NCBI RefSeq assembly: GCF_001890765.1
Contig: NZ_KV878783.1
Location: forward strand, 3,748,771-3,812,770
Direction of reading: 5' to 3'
From: Spirulina major PCC 6313
GTDB lineage: Bacteria > Cyanobacteriota > Cyanobacteriia > Cyanobacteriales > Spirulinaceae
DNA length: 64,000 bases
Shown one piece after another: positions 54,408 to 63,193 of the stretch. Numbering within the stretch: position 1 is the stretch's first letter; every line of letters starts with the position of its first letter. The notes under the pieces were generated by a model. The model saw only the letters and a list, made by a program, of their open reading frames with translations. It ran no database searches and was not told the origin of the DNA. Both the position numbers and the translations under genes were made by a program.

Positions 54408-54804
54408 CGCCGTTCGCTATCTTGTCATTGGTGGCTATGCTGTTGCGTATCATGGTCATGCCCGCTATACCAAAGACATCGATATTTGGGTCGATATGAG
54501 CCAAGATAATGCAGAGCGGATGATTCAAGCTTTGACAGACTTTGGTTTTGGCTCTCTTGGTTTAGAAGCACAAGATTTCACCGTTCCTGATCGCGTTGTT
54601 CAATTGGGTTATCCACCCAGTCGGATCGATATTATTACAACCCCAGACGGTATCGACTTTGAGGCCTGTTACAGTCAACGCATCATGGTAGACATTGCCG
54701 ATACAACTGTGAACTTTATCGATCTTGAGAACCTTCGGAAAAATAAAAAAGCCTCTGGACGTTTACAGGATTTGGCAGATCTCGAAGCCTTATCCGATGA
54801 CTAA
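54361..54804 (+). CDS. Nucleotidyltransferase (AbiEii/DUF6036-like)
   Basis: A 147-residue nucleotidyltransferase-fold protein. YLVIGGYAVAYHGHARYTKDIDIWVD holds the GG motif and the DxD metal-binding pair (DID). RIDIITTPDGIDFEACY gives the third acidic position, and FIDLENLRKNKKASGR is the usual C-terminal signature. Related proteins are toxins of toxin-antitoxin or abortive-infection systems that transfer nucleotides to tRNA or proteins. It overlaps the small upstream gene and is followed at once by inter-gene repeat copy B. Confidence 0.85.
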   Translation: MLNLDFKEFIQSLNANAVRYLVIGGYAVAYHGHARYTKDIDIWVDMSQDNAERMIQALTDFGFGSLGLEAQDFTVPDRVVQLGYPPSRIDIITTPDGIDFEACYSQRIMVDIADTTVNFIDLENLRKNKKASGRLQDLADLEALSDD

Positions 54805-54805
54805 A

Positions 54806-54904
54806 TTCACCCTCGCTGCCGGACTTCCCGACACCCGCCTCCGCTCCCACCCCCTCAGCGACGCGATCCGCTCCCGGCTTTAGGCTCAGACAGCCTGTTT
54901 TTTG
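54806..54904 (+). repeat. Inter-gene repeat, copy B, with terminator-like hairpin
   Basis: This copy is diverged in the middle but keeps CGACACCCGCCTCCGCTCCC and CGCTCCCGGCTTTAG. It ends in AGGCT-CAGAC-AGCCT followed by GTTTTTT, a short intrinsic-terminator-like hairpin (54883-54904) also found in copy C. It follows the nucleotidyltransferase stop directly. Confidence 0.7.
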
Positions 54905-54923
54905 ACCCCTTCACTTAGCTGCC

Positions 54924-55163
54924 ATGAATCCCATTATCCTCACCACCCACATCGGCCCCAACGGGCGACTATACATCGACCTCCCCACCGATTTTCAAAA
55001 CACAGACGTTGAAATTGCGCTCACCTTTCAGGCCATCCCCCCCGCTAACACCTGGCAAGACAACTTTTTCACAGAAGTCATCGGGGGTTGGGCAGGAGAA
55101 CCCCTACAACGCCCCAACCCCCTCCCAGACGAACAACGCCACCCCCTCACCTTCGGCGAATGA
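54924..55163 (+). CDS. Small antitoxin-like protein
   Basis: A 79-residue protein. The start MNPIILTTHIGPNGRLYIDLP reads like the swapped-hairpin beta domain of small antitoxins, and the tail (FTEVIGGWAGEPLQRP) like their toxin-binding segment. No toxin gene follows; inter-gene repeat copy C comes next instead. The 5' end of this gene is partly duplicated in front of the broken guanine deaminase at 55349. Confidence 0.5.
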   Translation: MNPIILTTHIGPNGRLYIDLPTDFQNTDVEIALTFQAIPPANTWQDNFFTEVIGGWAGEPLQRPNPLPDEQRHPLTFGE

Positions 55164-55181
55164 CTTACGAGATTAGTTCAT

Positions 55182-55232
55182 GAGTGGGCTTTAGCCTACT
55201 TTCGCTATGAGCCAGGGATTTGAATCCCTGGC
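55182..55232. repeat. Short relative of the 4.8-kb palindromic repeat
   Basis: GTGGGCTTTAGCCTAC, CGCTATGAGCC and CCAGGGATT/AATCCCTGG occur in order. The same motif types build the repeats at 4831 and 6321, so a family of hairpin elements is dispersed in this genome. Confidence 0.75.
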
Positions 55233-55244
55233 GGGGTCGGTATC

Positions 55245-55330
55245 ATATTCCCAGACACCCACCTGCAAACCGATGCGATCGGCGGGGTCATTCGCTCCTG
55301 GCTTTAGGCTCAGACAGCCTGTTTTTTGAA
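55245..55330 (+). repeat. Inter-gene repeat, copy C, with terminator-like hairpin
   Basis: This copy matches A almost exactly over CTGCAAACCGATGCGATCGG ... GCTTTAG and matches B over the AGGCTCAGACAGCCTGTTTTTTGA hairpin. It therefore combines both, linking the three as one family. Confidence 0.75.
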
Positions 55331-55348
55331 CCCCTGAACATTAGCTGC

Positions 55349-56069
55349 TATAAACACCATCATCCTCACCACCCACATCGCACCCTATGCCGAGATCATC
55401 GCCCAGTTTCCCGACCTCCCGATCACCGACTACCGCAACCATCTGATCGTCCCCGGACTGATCGATACCCACATTCATTTCCCCAAATGGAAATGATCGC
55501 CGCCTACGGTGAACAACTCCTCACCTGGCTCAACACCTACACCTTCCCCACCGAAGCCCAGTTCCAAGACCCCGCCTACGCCGCCACCGTCGCCGATCGC
55601 TTCATCACCAAACTGCTACGCAACGGCACCACCACCGCCCTCGTTTTCGCCACCGTCCACCCGGAATCCGTCGAGGCGTTTTTCACTACCGCCCAAGCCC
55701 GCCGCCTCCGGATGATCTCCGACAACGTCCTGATGGATCGCCATGCCCCGGACAATTTGCGCGACACCCCAGCCCAGTCCTACCACGACAGCAAAGCCCT
55801 GATCGAAAAATGGTATGGGTGCGATCGCCTCCTCTACGCCGTCACCCCCCCGCTTCGCCGCCACCTCCTCCCCGGAACAGTTGCAGGTCGCCCGCCAACT
55901 CCTCGCCGAATTTCCCGAAGTCTACCTCCATACCCACCTCGCCGAAAACACAGACGAAGTAGCCTGGGTGCAAGACCTCTTCCCCGATCATGATGGCTAT
56001 TTAGATGTGTACGATCGCGCCATCCACGCCACCCACATTTTGGGCGATCGGGCTCCCCTGAGGGAATAA
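55349..56069 (+). pseudogene. Guanine deaminase, frameshifted and truncated
   Basis: The frame starts in sequence copied from the upstream antitoxin gene (TIILTTHIAPY) and passes into guanine deaminase: LIVPGLIDTHIHFP has the metal-binding HxH. A frame change near 55490 leads to MIAAYGEQLLTWLNTYTFPTE, LRNGTTTALVFATVHPESV and LMDRHAPDNLRDT. A second change near 55850 leads to SSPEQLQVARQLLAEFP, LHTHLAENTDEVAWV and LDVYDRA. It then stops at 56069, without the last 120 or so residues. The enzyme would convert guanine to xanthine; this copy cannot. Confidence 0.88.
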
Positions 56070-56076
56070 CCCCCCC

Positions 56077-57654
56077 TTATTCCATCTCATTGCGCCACTC
56101 TACTGCACTGAATTGCTGCCAATTCCGACGGGGTGGGAAATGAGTTGCCCACCAAAATATCGGTAAATTTGTCATCGCAACGGCTCCAAACATCGGGTCA
56201 GCATTGGGGCGTTGATCCGGTGCAGCAAGAGATTCCGAGAGAATGCGGAAATCACTAATATCAGAATCAAAAAATGGAGGTTCAGTAAAGACAATTCCTT
56301 CCCCATCTATTGCATGGACATTTTCTTCAGTCCAGTCTAAATAGGTGGGACTATCATACTGAATGGGTCGGTGAAATGCATTGTTTTGAATGGTGATTTC
56401 TTGTAATTTTGTGCCATCACTTAAATAGTCATCACTGTACCCAATGTCAAAATACTTATTCACTGAAAAAATATTGTTTCTGACCACAACATTTTGTATG
56501 TTGGTGCTGTAAAAATAAATTCCACCTGTAACCCAATAGGGCAACTCACTTTCACCCTGACCATAGCCATTATGATGGATGGTATTATGTTCAATTAAAA
56601 TATCTTTGCGCAGATTATCATCATGCCACCGCCCAAAAATGATACCCGACCCTAAATTATCTGTAATGATATTATGGTGCAGATAAATCCCTTCCATTAG
56701 GGGCCCGCCCTCGGCGGCCAAGGCAACCCCAACCTTACAAGATTTAATAAAGTTAAACGCAATCTCTAGATCACCCAGTCGTTCAAAATAACAATCAACA
56801 TAAATTCCTTGGCTTCCACCGTTATGGAGATAGTTATGGTGAACATAGCCATGGCGAGAACTATCTTTGCAGTCAATGAGTTCTTTGTCACAATGACTAA
56901 TTTCATTGTATGCGAGTTCAAAATAGTCCACCGCACCCACACTTAAGGCTTCATGCGCACCTTTACGCCGTCGCTCTTCATTGGGTTGTAGCCATTGCAA
57001 TTCTGGGTTATTAGCCCCAACAATTGTGTTACCAATGGCCCGTAAGTGGTGACAGCGTTCCGATTCCAGCACGGGAAAACCTGCCCCGAATAAAATACCG
57101 CAGGAAAATGTATCCTGCGTTGTATTCCCAAAAACATCAATGTGATGACTGCGACGGACTGCAATGCCGGCACTGTGCGATCGCACCACGGTTAACCCCA
57201 TCACACGAACATGATGTTGTTGGTCAATTAAGATCGCACCTTGTTCGGGCGGATAGGGGCGATCGCCCACGCCCCACGGCCCGACTTCGACTGCATCTGC
57301 ATTAATAATGGGGGTTTCACCGGGATAGTTTTGAATGGTGATCCATGCGCCATCCGTGCCGGAGGATTGCCATTCAATTGGGGTTGTGATTTCATAGACT
57401 CCATCGCGAAGGAAGAGAGCATCACCAGGTTTTAAACGTTGGCTGGCATGGTCCAAGCTTGCCCAAGGTCGGTTGATCGTGCCGGAGTTGCGATCGCTCC
57501 CGTCAGGCGCAATAAAAAATTGAGTGGGTCGGCGAAATAAGCCTTGGGCTTGGGTCGATTGGGGTAAAAGTTGGGATGCGATCGCGGTTCCGCCTGCCCC
57601 TAACAGTCCGGCAAGAAAAGTCCGTCGTTGCAGCCATCGGAGAGATTGTTTCAT
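56077..57654 (-). CDS. Tat-exported right-handed beta-helix protein
   Basis: A 525-residue protein with a twin-arginine signal (LQRRTFLAGLLGAGGTAIA). The mature part begins TQFFIAPDGSDRNSGTINRPWASLDHA, the usual start of parallel beta-helix proteins, followed by many short repeats with Asn/His turns (IGNTIVGANN, YVHHNYLHNGG, LHHNIITDNLGSGI, IEHNTIHHNG). Relatives are polysaccharide lyases, epimerases or binding proteins. No catalytic set can be assigned with confidence. It is convergent with the broken guanine deaminase (7 bases between stops). Confidence 0.85.
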   Translation of the reverse strand: MKQSLRWLQRRTFLAGLLGAGGTAIASQLLPQSTQAQGLFRRPTQFFIAPDGSDRNSGTINRPWASLDHASQRLKPGDALFLRDGVYEITTPIEWQSSGTDGAWITIQNYPGETPIINADAVEVGPWGVGDRPYPPEQGAILIDQQHHVRVMGLTVVRSHSAGIAVRRSHHIDVFGNTTQDTFSCGILFGAGFPVLESERCHHLRAIGNTIVGANNPELQWLQPNEERRRKGAHEALSVGAVDYFELAYNEISHCDKELIDCKDSSRHGYVHHNYLHNGGSQGIYVDCYFERLGDLEIAFNFIKSCKVGVALAAEGGPLMEGIYLHHNIITDNLGSGIIFGRWHDDNLRKDILIEHNTIHHNGYGQGESELPYWVTGGIYFYSTNIQNVVVRNNIFSVNKYFDIGYSDDYLSDGTKLQEITIQNNAFHRPIQYDSPTYLDWTEENVHAIDGEGIVFTEPPFFDSDISDFRILSESLAAPDQRPNADPMFGAVAMTNLPIFWWATHFPPRRNWQQFSAVEWRNEME

Positions 57655-57677
57655 GAATGAGTATGATGATAAAAATG

Positions 57678-58577
57678 CTAAAGAATACTATCAGGATCAA
57701 CGCCGAGTTCTTTGAGTTTAGCGATGAGTTTTTGATTTCGAGTTTGCTCTTGTTCAGCACGTTGGCGCTCCTGTTCAGCGCGTTGGCACTCCTGTTCAGC
57801 CCGCTGGTGTTCCTGTTCAGCCCGCTGGCGTTCCTGTTCAGCCCGCTGGCGTTCCTGTTCAGCCCGCTGGCGTTCCTGTTCAGCCCGCTGGCGTTCCTGT
57901 TCAGCGCGTTCTTCACCATTGAGGAGCAAATGACCTGCTGCATCCCACCAGCGCAGCCAGGGTAAATCCATGCCTTGATAGACCCCCGGCCAGATGCCCA
58001 ACTCTACCCCTAACTCTTCAATGGGAAAATGACCGCGCTCATTAGCCGAGAGCAGATGATATTTGTTTTTCTGCAAGACGTAGACTTCAACGCTGGCTTT
58101 TTTGACTTCATAAATGGCGTAGTAGGCCGGACGAATCGCCGTTTCATAGACCCAAAATTTACCCGTCCAAGGGGTGCGGTCGCGCTCCTCCGCTCCCGTC
58201 CCGGATACAAATTCGATCACAATTTGCGGGGGAATAATTTCCTGCCAGAGGACATAGGAACGGCGGGCTTGTCCATCTAAGGCGGGTGGCACATTGCCCA
58301 CATAAAACCAGTCCGGTGCTTCTGCACCACGTTGGGGCGGATCGGTGAGCCGCCAATAGATGCCGCTGTCTTGACCAATGCAAAATTGGCCATCGGGATG
58401 CACCCGATTTAAGACAGGGTAAATGGAGTCGGTGAGGAGCAGACTTTGGGGATGTTCCTGAAAATTTTTCACGAACGTACCATCCTCGCAGGGCAGTTGA
58501 TTGTGATCCGGTAACGGAGTAAACGCATCGATCGCAGTCATGGGTCGGCGTTGAATCGGGTTGAATAGACCCATCAT
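57678..58577 (-). CDS. Uma2 family protein with heptad-repeat tail
   Basis: A 299-residue Uma2-type protein. The nuclease-like core includes EAPDWFYVGNVPP, IPPQIVIEFVSGTGAEERD with the ExxS-like segment, and AIRPAYYAIYEVKKASVEVYVL. From about residue 225 a run of RAEQERQ heptads (eight or nine, at 21-base DNA period, 57757-57912) forms a charged coiled coil, ending NQKLIAKLKELGVDPDSIL. This domain pattern is common for cyanobacterial Uma2 proteins. It is 23 bases upstream of the beta-helix gene on the same strand. Confidence 0.85.
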   Translation of the reverse strand: MMGLFNPIQRRPMTAIDAFTPLPDHNQLPCEDGTFVKNFQEHPQSLLLTDSIYPVLNRVHPDGQFCIGQDSGIYWRLTDPPQRGAEAPDWFYVGNVPPALDGQARRSYVLWQEIIPPQIVIEFVSGTGAEERDRTPWTGKFWVYETAIRPAYYAIYEVKKASVEVYVLQKNKYHLLSANERGHFPIEELGVELGIWPGVYQGMDLPWLRWWDAAGHLLLNGEERAEQERQRAEQERQRAEQERQRAEQERQRAEQEHQRAEQECQRAEQERQRAEQEQTRNQKLIAKLKELGVDPDSIL

Positions 58578-58630
58578 AACGTGAGCCTAAACATCATCAA
58601 GGGTCATGCTTTGGAGCAGCGATGTTGATC

Positions 58631-58662
58631 AAAAAAGGGCGGATTCAGGAGAATCCACCCTC
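58631..58662 (-). terminator. Intrinsic terminator of the transketolase gene
   Basis: On the minus strand AGGGTGGATTC and GAATCCGCCCT pair (one G-T) around a TCCT loop, followed by six T residues. Confidence 0.85.
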
Positions 58663-58708
58663 TTGATTTATGGGCAGTTAGTGACTAACTGCGATTGGTA
58701 ATGAGCAA

Positions 58709-60715
58709 TTAACCAAGGACGGCTTTCGCTTTTGCCACCACGTTTTCAACGGTGAAGCCGTATTCTTGCATGATTTTGCCGCCGGGAGCCGATGCACCGA
58801 AACCATCGGTACCGATGGAGTCACCGGCAGAACCGACGTACCGGGCCCAGCCGAAGGTTGTGCCTGCTTCCACAGACAGGCGCTTGGTGACGACACTGGG
58901 GAGGACGGATTCTTTGTACTCGGCGCTTTGTTCTTCAAAGAGCGTCCAGCAGGGCATCGAGACGACGCGGACTTTCGTGCCTTCGCTGGTGAGTTTTTCA
59001 GCGGCTTCCACACAGAGGCTCACTTCAGACCCCGTTCCGAGGAGGAGGAGATCCGGCGTACCGTCGCAGTCCACCACGATGTAGGCTCCTTTGGCCACAG
59101 CATCAACGCTGGTGCCGGGGAGGTTGGGAACCCCTTGGCGGGTGAAGGCGAGGGCGCTGGGGCGCTTGCGGTTTTGGACAGCCACTTTGTACGCACCAGA
59201 GCATTCTTTGCCGTCGGCGGGACGGAAGGTGAGCAGGTTGGGAATGATGCGCAGGGATGCGATCGTTTCCACGGGTTGGTGGGTGGGGCCGTCTTCACCG
59301 AGGGCGATGGAATCATGGGTGAGGACGTAGATCACGCCAGCTTCAGAGAGAGCCGAGAGGCGCATCGCACCGCGCATATAGTCAGCGAAGACCAAGAAGG
59401 TGGCGCAGTAGGGGATCAGCCCAGAATTATGGAGGGCGATGCCGTTACAGATGGCAGCCATGCCGTGCTCGCGTACCCCGAAGCGGAGGTTGCGGTTTTC
59501 GTAGCCACCTTTTTGGAAGTCGCCGGAGCACTTCAACTCGGTGAGGTTGGAGTGGGTCAAGTCCGCCGAACCGCCGATCAGTTCGGGGAGGTTGGGGGCG
59601 AGGGCGTTGAGGCAGGTTTCGGAATGTTTCCGGGTGGCGAGGGCTTTGTCTTCGGGGCTGGGGGCGGGGAGGTCTTTGTCCCACCCTTCGGGGAGTTGAC
59701 CGCTGATCATCCGTTCAAATTCGGCGGCTTCGGCGGCGTATTTGGTTTTGTATTGCGCGAAGGTGGCTTCCCAGGCGGCTTGGTCGCTGGCACCGCGATC
59801 CACGGCTTTGCGGAAGTGGGCGATCGCATCTTCGGGCACTTCAAATTCGCCGTAACTCCAACCGAGGTTTTCGCGGGTGAGTTTGACTTCGTCGGGGCCC
59901 AGGGCAGCACCGTGAACGCCGGCGGTGTCGGCTTTGTTGGGGGAACCAAAGCCGATGGTGGTGGTGACTTTGATCAGGGTGGGTTTGTCGGTGACGGATT
60001 TGGCGGTTTCGATCGCTTTAGCGATCGCATCTAAATCCGTATTGCCATTTTCCACATGGATCGTATGCCAGCCGTAGGCTTCAAAGCGAGCGCAGACATC
60101 TTCCGTGAAAGAAATATCCGTGGAACCATCAATGGAAATATGATTGTCATCGTAGAAGGCGATCAGCTTACCCAAGCCCCAGTGACCAGCGAGGGAACAG
60201 GCTTCCCCGGATACCCCTTCCATGTTGCACCCATCCCCCAAAATCGCGTAGGTGTAGTGGTCTACGATCGTGGCATCGGGCTTGTTGAATTTCGCAGCGA
60301 GGTGGGCTTCAGCAGCGGCCAAACCAACAGCGTTACAAATCCCTTGGCCGAGGGGGCCGGTGGTGACTTCTACGCCTTTGGTTTCAAAGTTTTCCGGGTG
60401 ACCGGGGGTTTTTGATCCCCATTGGCGGAATTGTTTGATGTCGTCGATGGTGACGCTGTCGTAGCCGGTGAGGTGGAGCATGGCGTATTGCAACATGCAG
60501 CCGTGACCGGCGGATAATACGAAGCGATCGCGGTTAAACCACTGGGGATTTTTCGGGTTATAGCGCATAAAGCGATCCCACAGCACAAACGCCATCGGTG
60601 CTGCACCCATGGGCAGTCCGGGGTGTCCGGAATTCGCTTTTTGGACCGCATCAATCGCTAAAAAGCGAATCGAATTAATGCAAAGTTCTTCAAGAGATTG
60701 ACTAGCAACAACCAT
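58709..60715 (-). CDS. tkt: Transketolase
   Basis: A 668-residue transketolase of normal length, used in the Calvin cycle and pentose phosphate pathway to transfer two-carbon units with thiamine diphosphate. The start [12 protein letters not shown] matches the family; the longer open frame to 60901 is rejected. Motifs: [45 protein letters not shown], the ThDP-binding [13 protein letters not shown], and the central-domain [18 protein letters not shown] with the conserved Glu. A strong terminator follows. It is transcribed alone. Confidence 0.96.
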   Translation of the reverse strand: MVVASQSLEELCINSIRFLAIDAVQKANSGHPGLPMGAAPMAFVLWDRFMRYNPKNPQWFNRDRFVLSAGHGCMLQYAMLHLTGYDSVTIDDIKQFRQWGSKTPGHPENFETKGVEVTTGPLGQGICNAVGLAAAEAHLAAKFNKPDATIVDHYTYAILGDGCNMEGVSGEACSLAGHWGLGKLIAFYDDNHISIDGSTDISFTEDVCARFEAYGWHTIHVENGNTDLDAIAKAIETAKSVTDKPTLIKVTTTIGFGSPNKADTAGVHGAALGPDEVKLTRENLGWSYGEFEVPEDAIAHFRKAVDRGASDQAAWEATFAQYKTKYAAEAAEFERMISGQLPEGWDKDLPAPSPEDKALATRKHSETCLNALAPNLPELIGGSADLTHSNLTELKCSGDFQKGGYENRNLRFGVREHGMAAICNGIALHNSGLIPYCATFLVFADYMRGAMRLSALSEAGVIYVLTHDSIALGEDGPTHQPVETIASLRIIPNLLTFRPADGKECSGAYKVAVQNRKRPSALAFTRQGVPNLPGTSVDAVAKGAYIVVDCDGTPDLLLLGTGSEVSLCVEAAEKLTSEGTKVRVVSMPCWTLFEEQSAEYKESVLPSVVTKRLSVEAGTTFGWARYVGSAGDSIGTDGFGASAPGGKIMQEYGFTVENVVAKAKAVLG

Positions 60716-61048
60716 ATTGTCTAATGATAGGATGTGAGTAAAACGACGGCCTGCCAGGCCAGCATCGGGCTTGAGCAGTTGGGACGGGATCGCCTCAATG
60801 CCAAGTCTTATCATCCCATCTAGGGATCGCTCTCGCAAGGGTTTATTTAGAATCCGCTGAGGTGGGGGATCACTGTGGCGGGGCGGCTTGCAACAGTTCA
60901 TCCAGGGTCACGAATGCCCCGATTAGCCTGAGACGAAACTGGCGGCGATCGGAGGGTTGGGCTGAATATTTGGCGATCGCCACAGAATCACAGTACAACG
61001 GAGGAACGAGTGCTTCATGTTCTGTGCATTTCATTACCGACCCCCTCT
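60716..61048. promoter_or_regulatory. Divergent intergenic region between tkt and the DegT gene
   Basis: These 333 bases have no supported gene; both open frames that enter them lack conserved starts. Promoters of the two divergent genes must lie here. GTACAACGGAGGAACG near 60993-61008 includes a good ribosome-binding-like GGAGG but is too far from ATG 61049 to serve it. Confidence 0.35.
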
Positions 61049-62179
61049 ATGTCTTCTATTCCGTTTGTGGATCTTTCGTTTCAGCATCAACCCCTTGAGG
61101 CTGAATTTGAGCAATGTTTTAAAACGGTGATGGCGCAAGGAACCTTCATCTTGAAGGCGGATTTAGCGGCCTTTGAAATGGCTTTCGCCACGGCATCGGG
61201 GTCAGTCCATGGGGTGGGGGTTGCGTCAGGAACAGATGCGATCGCCCTCGGCCTGCGAGCCTGTGGCATCGGCCCAGGGGATGAAGTCCTCGCCCCCGCC
61301 AACACCTTCATCGCCACCCTGATCGGCATTCTCCGCACCGGAGCCACCCCCGTTTTAGTGGACTGCGACCCAGACACCGCTTTGATCGATCTTGATGCAG
61401 CCGCTGCGGCCATCACCCCCCGCACAGCGGCGATCGTCCCGGTGCATCTCTATGGCCAAATGGTCGATCCGGATGCCCTTTGCACCTTGGCCACCGCCCA
61501 TCATCTCCTGTTATTTGAAGACGCAGCCCAAGCCCACCTCGCCCAGCGGGGAGGACGCACCGCCGGGAGCCTAGGCACAGCCGCCGCCTATAGTTTTTAT
61601 CCCAGTAAGAACCTGGGGTGTTTTGGGGATGGGGGGATGGTGATCACCGCCGATGATGCGATCGCTCGCACCGTCCGCACCTATCGCAACTATGGCGCAG
61701 CGGAAAAATACGTCCACAGCGATTGGGGCACCAATAGCCGCCTTGATAATCTCCAAGCCGCCATCTTAAATCAGAAACTCCCCCACCTCAAAGACTGGAA
61801 CGCCGTCCGCAACAAAATCGCCCAACAATACGACCACGGCCTTGCCCCCCTGGCTGCCCACGGCATTCGCCCCCTCGTCAACGCCAGCGGAGCCGGACAT
61901 ATTTATCACCTCTACGTGATCCGTGTTGATGCAACCGCACGGGTGAATCGGGATCAATTGCGCGATCGCCTCACCGCCCAAGGCATCCAAACCGGCATCC
62001 ATTACCCCATCCCCTGCCACCTCCAACCCGCTTACCATCCCCTCGGCTACCAAGCCGGAAACTTCCCCCACGCCGAACACCTCGCCCAATCCATCCTCTC
62101 CCTACCCATGTATCCCGGCCTCACTCCTGCTCAAATCCAAACCGTGATCACGGCCATTCAAACAGCCGTCACCGCTTGA
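61049..62179 (+). CDS. DegT/DnrJ/EryC1/StrS family sugar aminotransferase
   Basis: A 376-residue PLP enzyme that aminates keto-sugar nucleotides. Motifs: IPFVDLSFQHQPLEAEFE start, GVASGTDAIALGLRACGIGPGDEVL, the cofactor-binding LLFEDAAQAHLA with Asp and Gln, YSFYPSKNLGCFGDGGM with the Schiff-base Lys, and GTNSRLDNLQAAIL. ATG 61049 is chosen over the 61010 frame. It lies 66 bases upstream of the exosortase gene on the same strand, consistent with an exopolysaccharide function. Confidence 0.9.
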   Translation: MSSIPFVDLSFQHQPLEAEFEQCFKTVMAQGTFILKADLAAFEMAFATASGSVHGVGVASGTDAIALGLRACGIGPGDEVLAPANTFIATLIGILRTGATPVLVDCDPDTALIDLDAAAAAITPRTAAIVPVHLYGQMVDPDALCTLATAHHLLLFEDAAQAHLAQRGGRTAGSLGTAAAYSFYPSKNLGCFGDGGMVITADDAIARTVRTYRNYGAAEKYVHSDWGTNSRLDNLQAAILNQKLPHLKDWNAVRNKIAQQYDHGLAPLAAHGIRPLVNASGAGHIYHLYVIRVDATARVNRDQLRDRLTAQGIQTGIHYPIPCHLQPAYHPLGYQAGNFPHAEHLAQSILSLPMYPGLTPAQIQTVITAIQTAVTA

Positions 62180-62245
62180 TCGCAGCCCAGCCCGCCACGA
62201 GTCTCCCGTGCCCCACCTCTTGATTCTGTCCCTCCATTTGACCCT

Positions 62246-63193
62246 ATGACTGACACCCTCACCCCCAACCCCCATCGCCTCCAGCGCCATTGGTTTTATG
62301 GTCTCCTCTTGGCGTTGCTCGCCGCCCTCTATACGCCGCTGCTGTGGCATTGGATCGATGGCTGGCTCAACAAAAGCATCAGCATCGAGCATGAATATTT
62401 CAGCCATGCCTTAATCGGCTTACCCTATGCCGCTTATCTCACCTGGGACTATCGGAAAAAATGGCACGCGCTGCCCGCCGTGACCCACCCGGCTGGGTTG
62501 GGCCTGTTGGGGTTGGGGGCGTTGCTCTATCTGTTCGGTACAGGGGAAATGATTGGCTGGTCATTGCCCATCGTGTTAACCGGCCTGTGTTTAAGTTTGA
62601 AAGGCGTGCCGGGTCTGAAATTGCAAGCCTTTCCGCTCCTCTTCGTTTGGTTCGCCACCCCCAATGCGATTCCCTATCTCCTCTCGTCCTCGACACTCCC
62701 TCTCCAAACCCTGATCGCGGGAACGGCTGGGTTTATTTTGCAAGTGTTGGGGGTTCCGGATGTGTCGGTGTCAGGGATTTACATCACCGTGCAAGATCAT
62801 TTGGTGGAAGTGGCTCCCTATTGCGCCGGTTTAAAAATGCTGTTTACGAGTCTCTATATTGGCGGGATTTTGTTGCATTGGACGGGAACCTGGCGATCGC
62901 GCCCCAAAGTTCTCAGTTTCTTCGCCGGAACCATTGTGATCAGCGTCCTGATTAATATTTTGCGCAACACCATCCTCACCTACCTCTACGGCATGGGCCA
63001 TTACAACGCCTTCGACTGGACACACGAAGGCCTCGGTGGTGACTTAATCTCTCTGGTCATGCTGCTTTTGGTGATCGTGTGGCTCGATGGCATTGAACGG
63101 ATCACGAACTATTATCAGCAGGGCAATGGGGGCGGCATCATTAACTACGGGGGCCTGTTGCCGGGTCAATCCGATCGATCGGGACGGTCCTAA
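62246..63193 (+). CDS. Cyanoexosortase (B-type)
   Basis: A 315-residue multi-span membrane protein of the exosortase family, which cleaves and sorts PEP-CTERM proteins, often with exopolysaccharide export. Catalytic residues are in place: Cys in VAPYCAGLKML, Arg in NILRNTIL, and His in DWTHEGLGGDL. About eight membrane segments are predicted. The assignment to the cyanoexosortase B group is supported by the partner gene that starts on the last base of its stop codon. No PEP-CTERM substrate is encoded in this window. Confidence 0.88.
   Translation: MTDTLTPNPHRLQRHWFYGLLLALLAALYTPLLWHWIDGWLNKSISIEHEYFSHALIGLPYAAYLTWDYRKKWHALPAVTHPAGLGLLGLGALLYLFGTGEMIGWSLPIVLTGLCLSLKGVPGLKLQAFPLLFVWFATPNAIPYLLSSSTLPLQTLIAGTAGFILQVLGVPDVSVSGIYITVQDHLVEVAPYCAGLKMLFTSLYIGGILLHWTGTWRSRPKVLSFFAGTIVISVLINILRNTILTYLYGMGHYNAFDWTHEGLGGDLISLVMLLLVIVWLDGIERITNYYQQGNGGGIINYGGLLPGQSDRSGRS

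Noticed and set aside
55205-55232. tRNA T-arm-like GGATTTGAATCC sequence
   Set aside because: It is the centre of a palindrome, with no acceptor or anticodon stems around it. The similar motif at 4841 and 6331 is rejected for the same reason.
54085-55330. True integron with attC sites
   Set aside because: The three repeats lack the attC fold and core sites that I could recognise, and no integron integrase is in the window.
57657-57965. Plus-strand Leu/Phe/Ala-rich open frame resembling a membrane protein
   Set aside because: It is antisense to the heptad repeats of the Uma2 protein, whose period creates the apparent hydrophobic repeat.
58766-60034. Long plus-strand open frame of 422 codons
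   Set aside because: It lies fully antisense to the well-conserved transketolase gene; its Gly/Phe/Val-rich composition is a codon-bias shadow.
60716-60901. N-terminal extension of transketolase
   Set aside because: The added 62 residues are not part of the conserved family start; [11 protein letters not shown] at 60715 is.
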